Positions 1 to 7,930 of a stretch of DNA of 64,000 nucleotides are shown in pieces. The notes below the pieces were generated by a model. The model was not told where the DNA came from and ran no database searches. It worked only from the letters and a program-made list of their open reading frames with translations. The stretch's first letter is position 1, and each line of letters opens with the position of its first letter. A program made the position numbers and the translations under genes. The stretch covers positions 805,001-869,000 of the forward strand of contig NZ_CP043506.1 of the NCBI RefSeq assembly GCF_008365315.1, read 5' to 3'. The DNA comes from Acetobacter vaccinii. Its GTDB lineage: Bacteria > Pseudomonadota > Alphaproteobacteria > Acetobacterales > Acetobacteraceae.

Positions 1-1
1 T

Positions 2-250
2 CCCGGCCACCCGTATTCCGCCGCCCTGCTGACATCCATCCCCCCAATGGATGGCCCACGCCCCCACCGGCTCCCTGCCATTGCCGGAGCGCCCCCCGTT
101 CCGGCTGATCGCCCGCAAGGCTGCGCGTTTGGGCCACGCTGCCCCCATGTGCATGATGTCTGCACAACCGCCCTGCCGCCCCTGACCACCATTGCCGCGG
201 AGCATGACATTGCGTGCATACAGCCCTGGCTAGAAGCTGCCCTGCCATGA
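2..250 (+). CDS. Peptide ABC transporter ATP-binding protein, OppD/DppD type (C-terminal end only)
   Basis: Only the last 82 codons are in the window; the gene begins upstream. The visible part is the C-terminal oligopeptide/dipeptide (oligo_HPY) extension: the frame reads in with HPYSAALLTSIP and has the characteristic cysteine pair segment CAFGPRCPHVHDVC. The nucleotide-binding domain is outside the window, so catalytic motifs cannot be checked. Its stop codon overlaps the ATG of the next ATPase (ATGA), the usual translational coupling of the paired OppD/OppF subunits of a peptide importer. The family assignment is firm; the substrate is not known. Confidence 0.85.
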   Translation, partial: PGHPYSAALLTSIPPMDGPRPHRLPAIAGAPPVPADRPQGCAFGPRCPHVHDVCTTALPPLTTIAAEHDIACIQPWLEAALP

Positions 251-1218
251 CGACACCCGCCCCCCTGCTGGCTGTATCAGGATTACGCAAGTCCTACGCT
301 CTGGCACGTGGGCAATCCCTGCATGCTGTGGATGATATCTCCCTTCACGTCATGCCGGGTGAGGTGCTGGGGCTTGTTGGTGAATCCGGGTGTGGCAAAT
401 CCACTCTGGGCCGCTGCCTGCTGCGCCTGACTGATGTGTCGGCTGGTCGTATTCTGTTTGAAGGCCGTGATATTACCACGCTTGGAGAAGCCGCATTGCG
501 CCCCTTGCGTGCGCGGATGCAGATGGTCTTTCAGGATTCCTATGCATCCCTCAACCCACGGCGACGTGTAGGCGATCTTCTGGCCGCCCCCTTGCAGGTC
601 CATAAAGATGAGAACGGTCGTAAGCGCACGCCAGCCGCCATAAAGGCCCGGCTGGACACCCTGCTGGACCTAGTCAGCCTGCCCCGTACCGCATTAAACA
701 AGTATCCACATGAGTTTTCGGGCGGGCAGAGGCAGCGTATTAACATTGCCCGCGCGCTAGCCCTTGCGCCCCGGCTGATTGTTGCGGACGAGCCTGTGTC
801 CGCGCTTGATGTTTCCGTGCAGGCTCAGGTGATCAACCTGTTTGCCGACCTGCAGGAGCAACTGGGGCTGACTTACGTTTTTGTCGCCCATGATCTGGCT
901 GTTGTCCGACAGATTTCCACACGGGTTGCCGTCATGTACCTGGGCGTCATTGTTGAGCTGGGTGACACTGACACTGTTCTGCATACCCCCCTCCACCCGT
1001 ACACGCAGGCTCTGACACAGGCGGTGCCGCGGCCGGTTGTGGGGGTGCCCCGCCCCGTGGCGCTGCGCGGAGATGTGCCAAGCCCGATCAACAGGCCATC
1101 AGGCTGCCGGTTCCATACCCGGTGCCCGGTAGCCCAGCCACGGTGCACGGCAGAAGAACCCGTGCTCCGCGCCTTGGATGATGGCCGACAGGTGGCCTGT
1201 CATTTCCCTCAGTATTAA
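247..1218 (+). CDS. Peptide ABC transporter ATP-binding protein, OppF/DppF type
   Basis: The 323-residue second ATPase of a peptide importer powers uptake from the cytoplasmic face of the inner membrane. It has Walker A (GESGCGKST), the ABC signature (FSGGQRQRI), Walker B (LIVADEPVSALD) and the switch histidine (VAHDLAV), followed by the C-terminal oligo_HPY extension with the pair CRFHTRC. The ATG at 247 was chosen because it overlaps the upstream stop by 4 bp and begins the conserved part; an in-frame ATG at 214 would lie inside the upstream gene. Permease and binding-protein genes are presumably upstream, outside the window. Substrate not determined. Confidence 0.93.
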   Translation: MTTPAPLLAVSGLRKSYALARGQSLHAVDDISLHVMPGEVLGLVGESGCGKSTLGRCLLRLTDVSAGRILFEGRDITTLGEAALRPLRARMQMVFQDSYASLNPRRRVGDLLAAPLQVHKDENGRKRTPAAIKARLDTLLDLVSLPRTALNKYPHEFSGGQRQRINIARALALAPRLIVADEPVSALDVSVQAQVINLFADLQEQLGLTYVFVAHDLAVVRQISTRVAVMYLGVIVELGDTDTVLHTPLHPYTQALTQAVPRPVVGVPRPVALRGDVPSPINRPSGCRFHTRCPVAQPRCTAEEPVLRALDDGRQVACHFPQY

Positions 1219-1227
1219 AAGAGACTG

Positions 1228-2106
1228 TCAGGCAGACGCTGAAAGAAAACGACCGCTGTTGAAGTCCTCCACCGCCTGGTTGATTTCTTCCTGCGTGTTC
1301 ATGACAAAAGGCCCATGCCCGACAATAGGTTCATCCAGCGGCTGGCCGCTGAGAACCAGAAAGCTCGTGTCCTGCCCGGCACGCAAACTGACCTGCGCGC
1401 CTGCACGGTCCAGCACCGCCAGTTCTGCATCACCTAGGGTAACATCCCCTTCCAGCAGCAACTGACCGTCCAGCACGACAACGGCTGCGCCATGCCCCTC
1501 CGGCACAGGCAGGGTCAGTTCTGTCCCTGCTTTCAGCCGGACATCCCACACATTGATGGGCGAAAATGTATGGGCTGGCCCCCGTGTGCCGTCATAATCC
1601 CCTGCGATCACACGCACTGTACCCGCACCCTGCGGCAGAGCAACATTGGGAATATCGGCTGCCAGAATACTCTGATACGCCGCAGGTGTAGCTTTATCCT
1701 TGGCGGGCAGATTAACCCAGAGCTGCACCACCCGGAACGGCCCGCCAGAACGAGCGAAGGCGGGAGAATGGTACTCCTCATGCAAAATACCGCGCCCTGC
1801 GGTCATCCACTGCACGTCACCCGGGCCGATGACCCCGCCGCCGCCTGAGGAATCGCGGTGTTCGACCTCACCCTCATAAACAAGAGTAACTGTTTCAAAC
1901 CCGCGGTGCGGATGTTGGCCAACCCCGCGTTTGCTGTCTGTCGGGGTAAACGTATATGGCCCGGTGTAGTCAAACAGCAGGAAGGGGCTTAGCCGCTCGC
2001 CCAGCGTTGTGTAGGAAAAGAGCGAACGCACGGGAAAGCCGTCGCCCACCCAATGCCCGCGCGAGTTGGTGTATTGGCCAAGAATTTTTTTCTGCATCAC
2101 CGGCAC
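1228..2106 (-). CDS. Pirin family protein
   Basis: A 292-residue bicupin of the pirin family. The metal-binding residues known from human pirin and E. coli YhhW are recognisable: H65 and H67 in HPHRGFE, then H109 and E111 in ILHEEY. The glycine-rich GGGGVIGPGDVQWMTAG segment is also typical. Bacterial pirins are cytosolic and some have quercetin 2,3-dioxygenase activity, but the physiological role is usually unknown. The gene converges on the peptide transporter gene, with 9 bp between stops, and shares a 628-bp upstream region with the divergent porin gene. Family certain, function open. Confidence 0.9.
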   Translation of the reverse strand: MPVMQKKILGQYTNSRGHWVGDGFPVRSLFSYTTLGERLSPFLLFDYTGPYTFTPTDSKRGVGQHPHRGFETVTLVYEGEVEHRDSSGGGGVIGPGDVQWMTAGRGILHEEYHSPAFARSGGPFRVVQLWVNLPAKDKATPAAYQSILAADIPNVALPQGAGTVRVIAGDYDGTRGPAHTFSPINVWDVRLKAGTELTLPVPEGHGAAVVVLDGQLLLEGDVTLGDAELAVLDRAGAQVSLRAGQDTSFLVLSGQPLDEPIVGHGPFVMNTQEEINQAVEDFNSGRFLSASA

Positions 2107-2734
2107 TCCCAGTCCTGATCGACAGAAGCACCCTCATGGGAGGGTTCTCCCACCCCAAGGCCAGCGCCCCCGCTTGCCTCCACCATACTCTTTCTGATGT
2201 TGGGTGACACACTGCCCCGCGCCCTGGCACCCGATCACAAACCCGCGTGCAGGCAAGGGGCGTATTGTCTGCCCTGACCTTGCGGGACAGGAAACGCCAC
2301 CCCCCGACAAAAAGCCCTGCGTTGAATGTTCGCTTTCACTTTTGACCTGTCGGACAAAAAACAAATTGAACTTATGCACAATACAGGCCGATTGGCGTCG
2401 ACAATGTTGAATATGACACAGTCAATACAAAAACTATAGAAAACAAACTGAGCGGAGAGCCCTATGCAGCTAAAAATGTTGCAAAATGTTCATGCTCATC
2501 ACGCCTCTTCTCTCCTATTTTTCTTTCCAGAGGCCCCATCTTTCTATTGCCGTTTCGAAACAAAAACGGTAGCGTCCTGTTATTGGAACATGTGGCATGC
2601 TTTCTGAGCAACGATCGGTCCATGCGCGGGAAAGAGACTAAAAGAAAGTTTTCTTGACGCATGAGCCCACAGCACCAGGGCGGTTGCATGTTCCCGGCTG
2701 GATCACAGCACATTACGGGGAAAGGTTCACAAAC
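2107..2734. other. Divergent intergenic region between pirin and porin genes
   Basis: This 628-bp region must hold the promoters of both flanking genes. The part near 2340-2450 is clearly AT-rich compared with the coding regions. Short open frames exist on both strands, but none has a convincing ribosome site or recognisable product. No tRNA, riboswitch or strong terminator was recognised. Confidence 0.5.
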
Positions 2735-4177
2735 GTGCGCACTGCGGAAAAGAAGTCTCAAAAGCTGAAACTGGCCCTCTGCCTGGGTAGCATGTTTCTT
2801 GGCATTCCTGCTGCGGCTTTTGCCCAGATTCCTACGCAGCCCACTGGTGATGAGGAGCGCCCCCTGGCGCCCATCGCGCCTGAAGAACAGGTGCAGAAAA
2901 CGGAAGAAGTTGCCCAAACCGGTAACATTTTCCACCACAAACCCGGCACCCCCCATTCCTACTGGGATAACCTTGAAGGGCACCTGAGCATCGAGGCCGG
3001 TATTGCTGGCAACCCCTGGACATCCTCAGGCCGCAACTTTGCCCAGTTTTATGTTGATCGCGCCAACACCGTGACCATGAACCAGATCCTCGGCTCGCTC
3101 TCCCACCCGGTGGAAGACGTTGGTCACGGCTATGGTATCGGCTTTACCTTTGAAACCCTCTACGGTTCCGACGGTCGTTTTGACCCGACCGCAGGGATGG
3201 GGTCCGGGGCGCTGAATTCGCTCTACCAGTGGATTCCCACCCAGGCCCATATTGACTTCAAATTCCCCTGGATATTCAAGAACGGGATCGATGTCCAGAT
3301 CGGCCAGATGTACGGTCTGCTCGGTGCGGAAGGTACGCCCAGCCTTGCCCGTCCGTTCTATACCTTCAACTATGCTTCCGACTATATCGTACCGTTTGAA
3401 ACGGTTGGCATTGTCGCAACCATGCACCTGACCAAGAAGATGGACTGGATTTTGGGCATTGATGCCGGTAACTCCACCACCTTTGGTCAGTACGGCAACA
3501 ACAACAAGCCCAAAGGGTATTTCGGGTTCGCCTGGAACAACCTGATGAATGGCAAGCTGAACTTCCACCTGATTGGCCATTTCGGCCCGCAGGGCAACAA
3601 CGGCCGCACCTATACCGATGGGCCATGGACCAGTGCTGGCGTTGGCGCGATTGCCAACGAGAAAATGCAGTATAACGCCGACTTCTTGGCCACCTACCAC
3701 ATCAACGACAAGATGAGTGTAACGGTCAACGGCACGTACCTGCACGACGACCTGAGCCGTGATGATGTGTACGGTGTGACCACCTATTTTGCGTATGACA
3801 TCAACCCGTCCCTGACGTTCAATGCCCGTGGTGAAGTCTTCCGCGACAATACGGGTGGGACGATCTTGGAATATTCCAGCTTTACCTCCTTCACCAAGGC
3901 GCTGACCAATAAGCCTTATCCCTATTATATGGCTGAACCCACCACCTATGGTGAGCTGACACTGGGCGTGACGTACCGTCCTGACTTTATCAACAAGCAT
4001 GTCCATTTCGGGCAGTTTACTTTCCGCCCAGAAATCCGCCTCGACAAATCCCTCAACGGCACCCGGCCGTTCAACAAGGCGGCCTACCCGACCGCAGCCA
4101 ACGGCTACAACACTGTCGTGCGTGACGGTGACAACAACATGCTGTGGTTCAGCTGTGACGCCATCTGGGCGTTCTAA
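2735..4177 (+). CDS. Outer membrane beta-barrel porin (BBP2-like)
   Basis: A 480-residue outer membrane protein. The GTG at 2735 was chosen because a GGGGAAAGG ribosome site lies about 8 bases upstream and the protein then starts with a proper signal peptide: basic RTAEKKSQKLK, hydrophobic LALCLGSMFLGI, cleavage after AAAFA before QIPTQ. A longer ATG frame from 2654 would bury this signal. The mature part has alternating amphipathic strands, many aromatic and glycine residues (GHLSIEAGIAGNPW, FETLYGSDGRFDPT, GFAWNNLMNGKLNFHLIGHFG) and ends in aromatic F. This resembles the putative beta-barrel porin-2 family seen in several copies in acetic acid bacteria. Substrate unknown. It stands alone and is followed by a hairpin. 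Confidence 0.8.
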   Translation: MRTAEKKSQKLKLALCLGSMFLGIPAAAFAQIPTQPTGDEERPLAPIAPEEQVQKTEEVAQTGNIFHHKPGTPHSYWDNLEGHLSIEAGIAGNPWTSSGRNFAQFYVDRANTVTMNQILGSLSHPVEDVGHGYGIGFTFETLYGSDGRFDPTAGMGSGALNSLYQWIPTQAHIDFKFPWIFKNGIDVQIGQMYGLLGAEGTPSLARPFYTFNYASDYIVPFETVGIVATMHLTKKMDWILGIDAGNSTTFGQYGNNNKPKGYFGFAWNNLMNGKLNFHLIGHFGPQGNNGRTYTDGPWTSAGVGAIANEKMQYNADFLATYHINDKMSVTVNGTYLHDDLSRDDVYGVTTYFAYDINPSLTFNARGEVFRDNTGGTILEYSSFTSFTKALTNKPYPYYMAEPTTYGELTLGVTYRPDFINKHVHFGQFTFRPEIRLDKSLNGTRPFNKAAYPTAANGYNTVVRDGDNNMLWFSCDAIWAF

Positions 4178-4189
4178 GCCGACTCTTCC

Positions 4190-4216
4190 CCCCAGGCCAT
4201 TTCACATGGTCTGGGG
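4190..4216 (+). terminator. Probable terminator after the BBP2 porin gene
   Basis: An inverted repeat, CCCCAGGCCAT, a 5-base loop, then ATGGTCTGGGG, lies 13 bases after the porin stop. It is followed by a pyrimidine-rich tail (CTTTCTCCC) rather than a clean T run, so termination is likely but not certain. Confidence 0.6.
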
Positions 4217-4999
4217 CTTTCTCCCGATTGCGCGTGTCTCAACCTGTTGCTGGCCATTGTGTTCAATGGCTCGCACAGGTTTTTTCTATTCGGGTGTTGC
4301 AGCATAACCCGCCGTTGGTCTTATTCAGAATGCTGCAAAACAGGCCTGCGATATTTATGTTCTAAATGAATGTCAGATATGCTATATTCGCATATATAGC
4401 CTTATTCCGTCTGACTCCCGGCCACACTCCCCAGGGAAACTGCCGTTCTTGTAGCTTCCAATCCACATCACATCCTGGTTGTTTTTTACAAAAAGTAAAT
4501 GACAGCTTGAGGAAACCGCCCTCCGCAATGCTAGGATAGGAAATATCATTCTGGCATTTCATATCATCGCAAGGAACACCACAGGCATGACCTGACCCGC
4601 CAAAACGCCAGAATAATCTGGCGATCTGGCCCCCCTACGCCAGCCCATTCCCCCAATACCTGCTGCTTAACAGTCCACGGCACAATACAAGATTGTACCG
4701 GCCCCATCTTTATTGTTATCTATAATTAAATATTTTTAGCGTTTTATTGGTGTGATTGTGTTTTTAATATGGAGTTTATTTTTTATGTGCGTTAACGTTA
4801 TTGTCACATACGATTTAAAAATTCCATTCCTCCCGACCTTTGCCGTCTGCTCCCTTTACCGGCGGTCTGTTCTGGCTGCTGCGCAGGCATTTTCCTGTTT
4901 TTCCAAAGTGTTGTGGGTGTCCACTCTGTTGCACTGCCCTATACACTCCCTTGCCTTTACAATCGCTGGTGGCGGGCTGCCTCGGCTCTCCACCATCCC
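4217..4999. other. Long AT-rich intergenic region upstream of the GGDEF/EAL gene
   Basis: About 780 bp without a supported gene. The stretch 4690-4830 is strongly AT-rich with TATAAT-like sequences around 4720, so it probably contains the promoter of the downstream gene. An 83-codon open frame at 4752-5003 has no recognisable product and runs into the start of the next gene in another frame. Nothing else was recognised. Confidence 0.4.
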
Positions 5000-6745
5000 A
5001 TGACTACGAAACCACAGGTCGTCCTGCCTCCTACGGTCTCAGGCTTCCTGATTGCGGGATTAACAACCATGGGCCTGTACCACGCAGCACTGAGCATGTC
5101 TGGCGCCGGCTTTTTTCCCGTTTTCTTCTGGCGTACCCCTTTGCTCGCCTTTAGCGCCCTTTCAACCGCAGGTATTGTGTCCCTGTCGTTCTATCTGCTG
5201 TCGCTCAAGGATTATGCCGCAAAGCTGAAGAAACCCATTATCTTCATCAACGCCATTTTTCTTATCCAGATCATTACCCTCATCACGCTACAGGCTGCCG
5301 GACCTGAGCAGAAAACAGGGTGGTTCCAGCCCAGCAGCCTCTCCCTTCAGGGTCTGCTGGCTGCGGGTATGGTCCTGCTGTTTCTCCTTGCCCGGCGGGC
5401 CATGCATCTGGTGGGCCGCGTTACATCCAGCCACTCCCAGCACACCCTGCGGCTGGTCAGCCTGACGGATGAGCTGACCGGCCTGCCAAACCGCCTGGCG
5501 TTTCACGAGCGCCTGTCCCACAGCACACAGACCGGCGGCCAGCCCCGGCGCGTTGCCCTGATTGCGATTGACCTGAACCGATTTAAGGAGATCAACGACC
5601 TGCGCGGCCACCATACCGGGGACGAAGTGCTGCGTATTCTTGGCCGCAGGCTCAAGCAGGCCATTCATAACGACAGTCATGAATTTGTGGCCCGGACTGC
5701 GGGCGACCAGTTTGTCGCCCTGTGCCACGTTGATGAAGACGATGAACTGTCGGAGTTTCTGTACCGTCTGCGCCGCGCCACCAACAAGCCCTTGCGCCTG
5801 CAGGATGATTCCATCGCCATTGGTGCCAATTTTGGCATTACCTTCTGGCCGGATGATGCCACAGACCACGACACACTCATTACCAACGCCAAGCTGGCCG
5901 TCTACCATGCGCGCGACACTCAGGCCCTGCGCGTCTGCTACTATCACAGCGCCATGCACCAGACAGTCAGCAGCAGGCTGGACCTTCTGGAAGAGCTACG
6001 CCACGCTCTGGCCAGGAACCAGCTTTCCCTGCACTATCAGATGCAGAAATCCATCGCCGAAGACAGGATCGTAGGTTTTGAGGCCCTGCTCCGCTGGACA
6101 CACCCGCGCCTGGGCTCCATTTCCCCCGCTGTGTTCATCCCCCTGGCGGAGGAAAATAGTCTTATTCAGGACATTGGTGCCTGGGTGCTGCGCACGGCCT
6201 GCCACACAGCCAGCCAATGGCGGGAGCCCTACCGGATCAGCGTCAATGTCTCTCCCGAGCAGTTCCGCTATCATGACCTATTAACCCTTGTGCAGGATGT
6301 GGTGCTGACAACAGGCCTGCCCCCCGAACGGCTGGAGCTTGAACTGACAGAAAGTACCATCTTTGTGGACAAGGAGCGTGCCCTGCATACGCTCCGTGGC
6401 CTCAAGGCGCTGGGGATTTCCTTAGCCATTGATGATTATGGCACTGGATATTCCTCGCTCGACCTCATCCGTTCCTTCGGCTTTGACAGGATCAAGATGG
6501 ACAAGAGCTTTATCAGCCATGCCCTGCAGAACACGACCGACATGGCCATTATCCGCTCTGTCATCTTCCTGGGCCGGGTGCTGGATATACCCGTGCTGGC
6601 AGAAGGTGTGGAAACAGAAGATCAGCTTGCTTTTCTGGAAAACGAAGGCTGCCATGAGGTACAAGGCTTTCTGCTCAGCAGGCCTATCCCGCTGGAACAG
6701 CTTGTCAGCACCGGGTGCGTGAGCCTGACAGCCAGCCCGGCCTGA
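5000..6745 (+). CDS. Membrane GGDEF/EAL protein; degenerate cyclase site, likely c-di-GMP phosphodiesterase
   Basis: About 581 residues from the ATG at 5000; an in-frame GTG at 4913 would add 29. The N-terminus has several hydrophobic segments within roughly residues 8-135 (for example SGFLIAGLTTMGLYHAAL, PIIFINAIFLIQIITLI). A GGDEF domain follows with DELTGLPNR, but its signature is AGDQF (234-238) instead of GGDEF, so cyclase activity is unlikely. The EAL domain keeps FEALLRW (EAL at 361-363), NVSPEQF, ELTEST, IDDYGTGYSS, DRIKMDKSF and AEGVET, all the landmarks of an active phosphodiesterase. Such degenerate GGDEF domains often bind GTP and regulate the EAL domain. The start is uncertain because neither candidate has a good ribosome site. 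Confidence 0.88.
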   Translation: MTTKPQVVLPPTVSGFLIAGLTTMGLYHAALSMSGAGFFPVFFWRTPLLAFSALSTAGIVSLSFYLLSLKDYAAKLKKPIIFINAIFLIQIITLITLQAAGPEQKTGWFQPSSLSLQGLLAAGMVLLFLLARRAMHLVGRVTSSHSQHTLRLVSLTDELTGLPNRLAFHERLSHSTQTGGQPRRVALIAIDLNRFKEINDLRGHHTGDEVLRILGRRLKQAIHNDSHEFVARTAGDQFVALCHVDEDDELSEFLYRLRRATNKPLRLQDDSIAIGANFGITFWPDDATDHDTLITNAKLAVYHARDTQALRVCYYHSAMHQTVSSRLDLLEELRHALARNQLSLHYQMQKSIAEDRIVGFEALLRWTHPRLGSISPAVFIPLAEENSLIQDIGAWVLRTACHTASQWREPYRISVNVSPEQFRYHDLLTLVQDVVLTTGLPPERLELELTESTIFVDKERALHTLRGLKALGISLAIDDYGTGYSSLDLIRSFGFDRIKMDKSFISHALQNTTDMAIIRSVIFLGRVLDIPVLAEGVETEDQLAFLENEGCHEVQGFLLSRPIPLEQLVSTGCVSLTASPA

Positions 6746-6790
6746 TAAGCGGCCCGATGGCCCGGCAACTCTATTTTATGCCAGCGCCAT

Positions 6791-6832
6791 AAAAAAACCC
6801 TGCCCCCAGCGCAGATGCGCCAGAGAGCAGGG
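6791..6832 (-). terminator. Rho-independent terminator of the sulfate-binding protein operon
   Basis: On the minus strand CCCTGC, an internal loop containing a GCGC/GCGC helix, and GCAGGG are followed directly by seven T residues. It lies just after the sbp stop and between convergent genes. Confidence 0.8.
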
Positions 6833-6864
6833 CTGACAATACGGCAGCAGAAGGCTGCGAACAG

Positions 6865-7905
6865 TCAGTGGCCAGTCGCGCTGACCTGATCAAACACACC
6901 GCCATCAGCAAAATGTTTTTTCTGCACAGCCTGCCAACCACCAAGGCTTGCAATGTCAAACGTGGTGGTCTTGGGGAAGGAGGATGCAACCTCCGCCAGC
7001 ACCACAGGGTCAACCGGGCGGAAATAATGCTTGGCCCCAATCCGCTGCCCCTCGGGTGTGAACAGATAGTCCAGATACGCTTTGGCGACGGCCTGCGTGC
7101 CATGTTTTTCAACATTGCGGTCAACCACGGCAACAGGCGGTTCGGTAGCAATGGTCAGCGGCGGCACGACAATATCAAACTGGTCTGCCCCCAGCTCATG
7201 CGTTGCCAGCAGGGCCTCGTTTTCCCACGCCAGCAGGACATCCCCCTGCCCGCGCTGCACAAACGTATTGGTGGCACCACGTGCGCCTGTATCCAGCACC
7301 GGCACATGGGCAAACAGCTTTTTCAGATAATCCCGCGCTGTCTGCTCCGACCCGCCAGGCTGTTTCAGCGCCCAGCCCCAGGCCGCCAGATAGTTCCAGC
7401 GCGCACCGCCCGATGTCTTGGGGTTGGGAGTAATCACCTGCACGCCATCACGCACAAGGTCAGGCCAGTCATGAATACCCTTGGGGTTGCCCTTACGGAC
7501 AAGGAAAACAATGGTGCTGGTATAGGGTGTGGAATTATGGGCCAGACGCTTTTGCCAGTCAGCGGCCAGCAGCCCTTTCTGCGCCAGTATGTCGATATCG
7601 TACGCAAGCCCCAGCGTCACCACATCGGCCGGAGCGCCATCCAGCACCGAGCGTGCCTGAGCCGCTGACCCACCGTGGGATGTACGCACGCGCACCGTAT
7701 CCTGCGGATGCTTGCCATTCCAGTCGGCAGCAAAGGTCTTGTTGATGTCAGCATAAAGCTCACGCGTAGGGTCGTAGGACACGTTGAGCAACGAGCCACC
7801 CTGGGCATGGGCGTGTGGCACCGCCACCACCCCAAATGCGGCAAAGCCCAGCAGAGCTAGCCCTTTAAGAAGTGCACGGCGTGCACGCAATGTTGTGCCT
7901 GTCAT
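6865..7905 (-). CDS. Sulfate-type ABC transporter substrate-binding protein (Sbp/CysP family)
   Basis: A 346-residue periplasmic binding protein. The second ATG (7905) was chosen because AAGGA lies 8 bases before it; the ATG at 7914 directly abuts that ribosome site. Signal peptide: RARRALLKGLALLGFAAFGVVAV, cleavage after HAHA. Family landmarks are VSYDPTRELY, SHGGSAAQARSVLDG, ADVVTLGLAYDID, LVRKGNPK, DWPDLV, ITPNPKTSGGARWNYLAAWG and FTPEGQ, typical of sulfate/thiosulfate-binding proteins. It follows the Porin_O_P gene by 25 bp and is probably co-transcribed with it. No CysT, CysW or CysA gene is adjacent, so it must use a transporter encoded elsewhere or act alone. Confidence 0.9.
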   Translation of the reverse strand: MTGTTLRARRALLKGLALLGFAAFGVVAVPHAHAQGGSLLNVSYDPTRELYADINKTFAADWNGKHPQDTVRVRTSHGGSAAQARSVLDGAPADVVTLGLAYDIDILAQKGLLAADWQKRLAHNSTPYTSTIVFLVRKGNPKGIHDWPDLVRDGVQVITPNPKTSGGARWNYLAAWGWALKQPGGSEQTARDYLKKLFAHVPVLDTGARGATNTFVQRGQGDVLLAWENEALLATHELGADQFDIVVPPLTIATEPPVAVVDRNVEKHGTQAVAKAYLDYLFTPEGQRIGAKHYFRPVDPVVLAEVASSFPKTTTFDIASLGGWQAVQKKHFADGGVFDQVSATGH

Positions 7906-7930
7906 GTTATCCATCCTTCAATAGTCTCTC

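Noticed and set aside
4752..5003. 83-codon frame just upstream of the GGDEF/EAL gene
   Set aside because: Hydrophobic only because of the AT-rich region; no ribosome site, and it overlaps the next gene out of frame.
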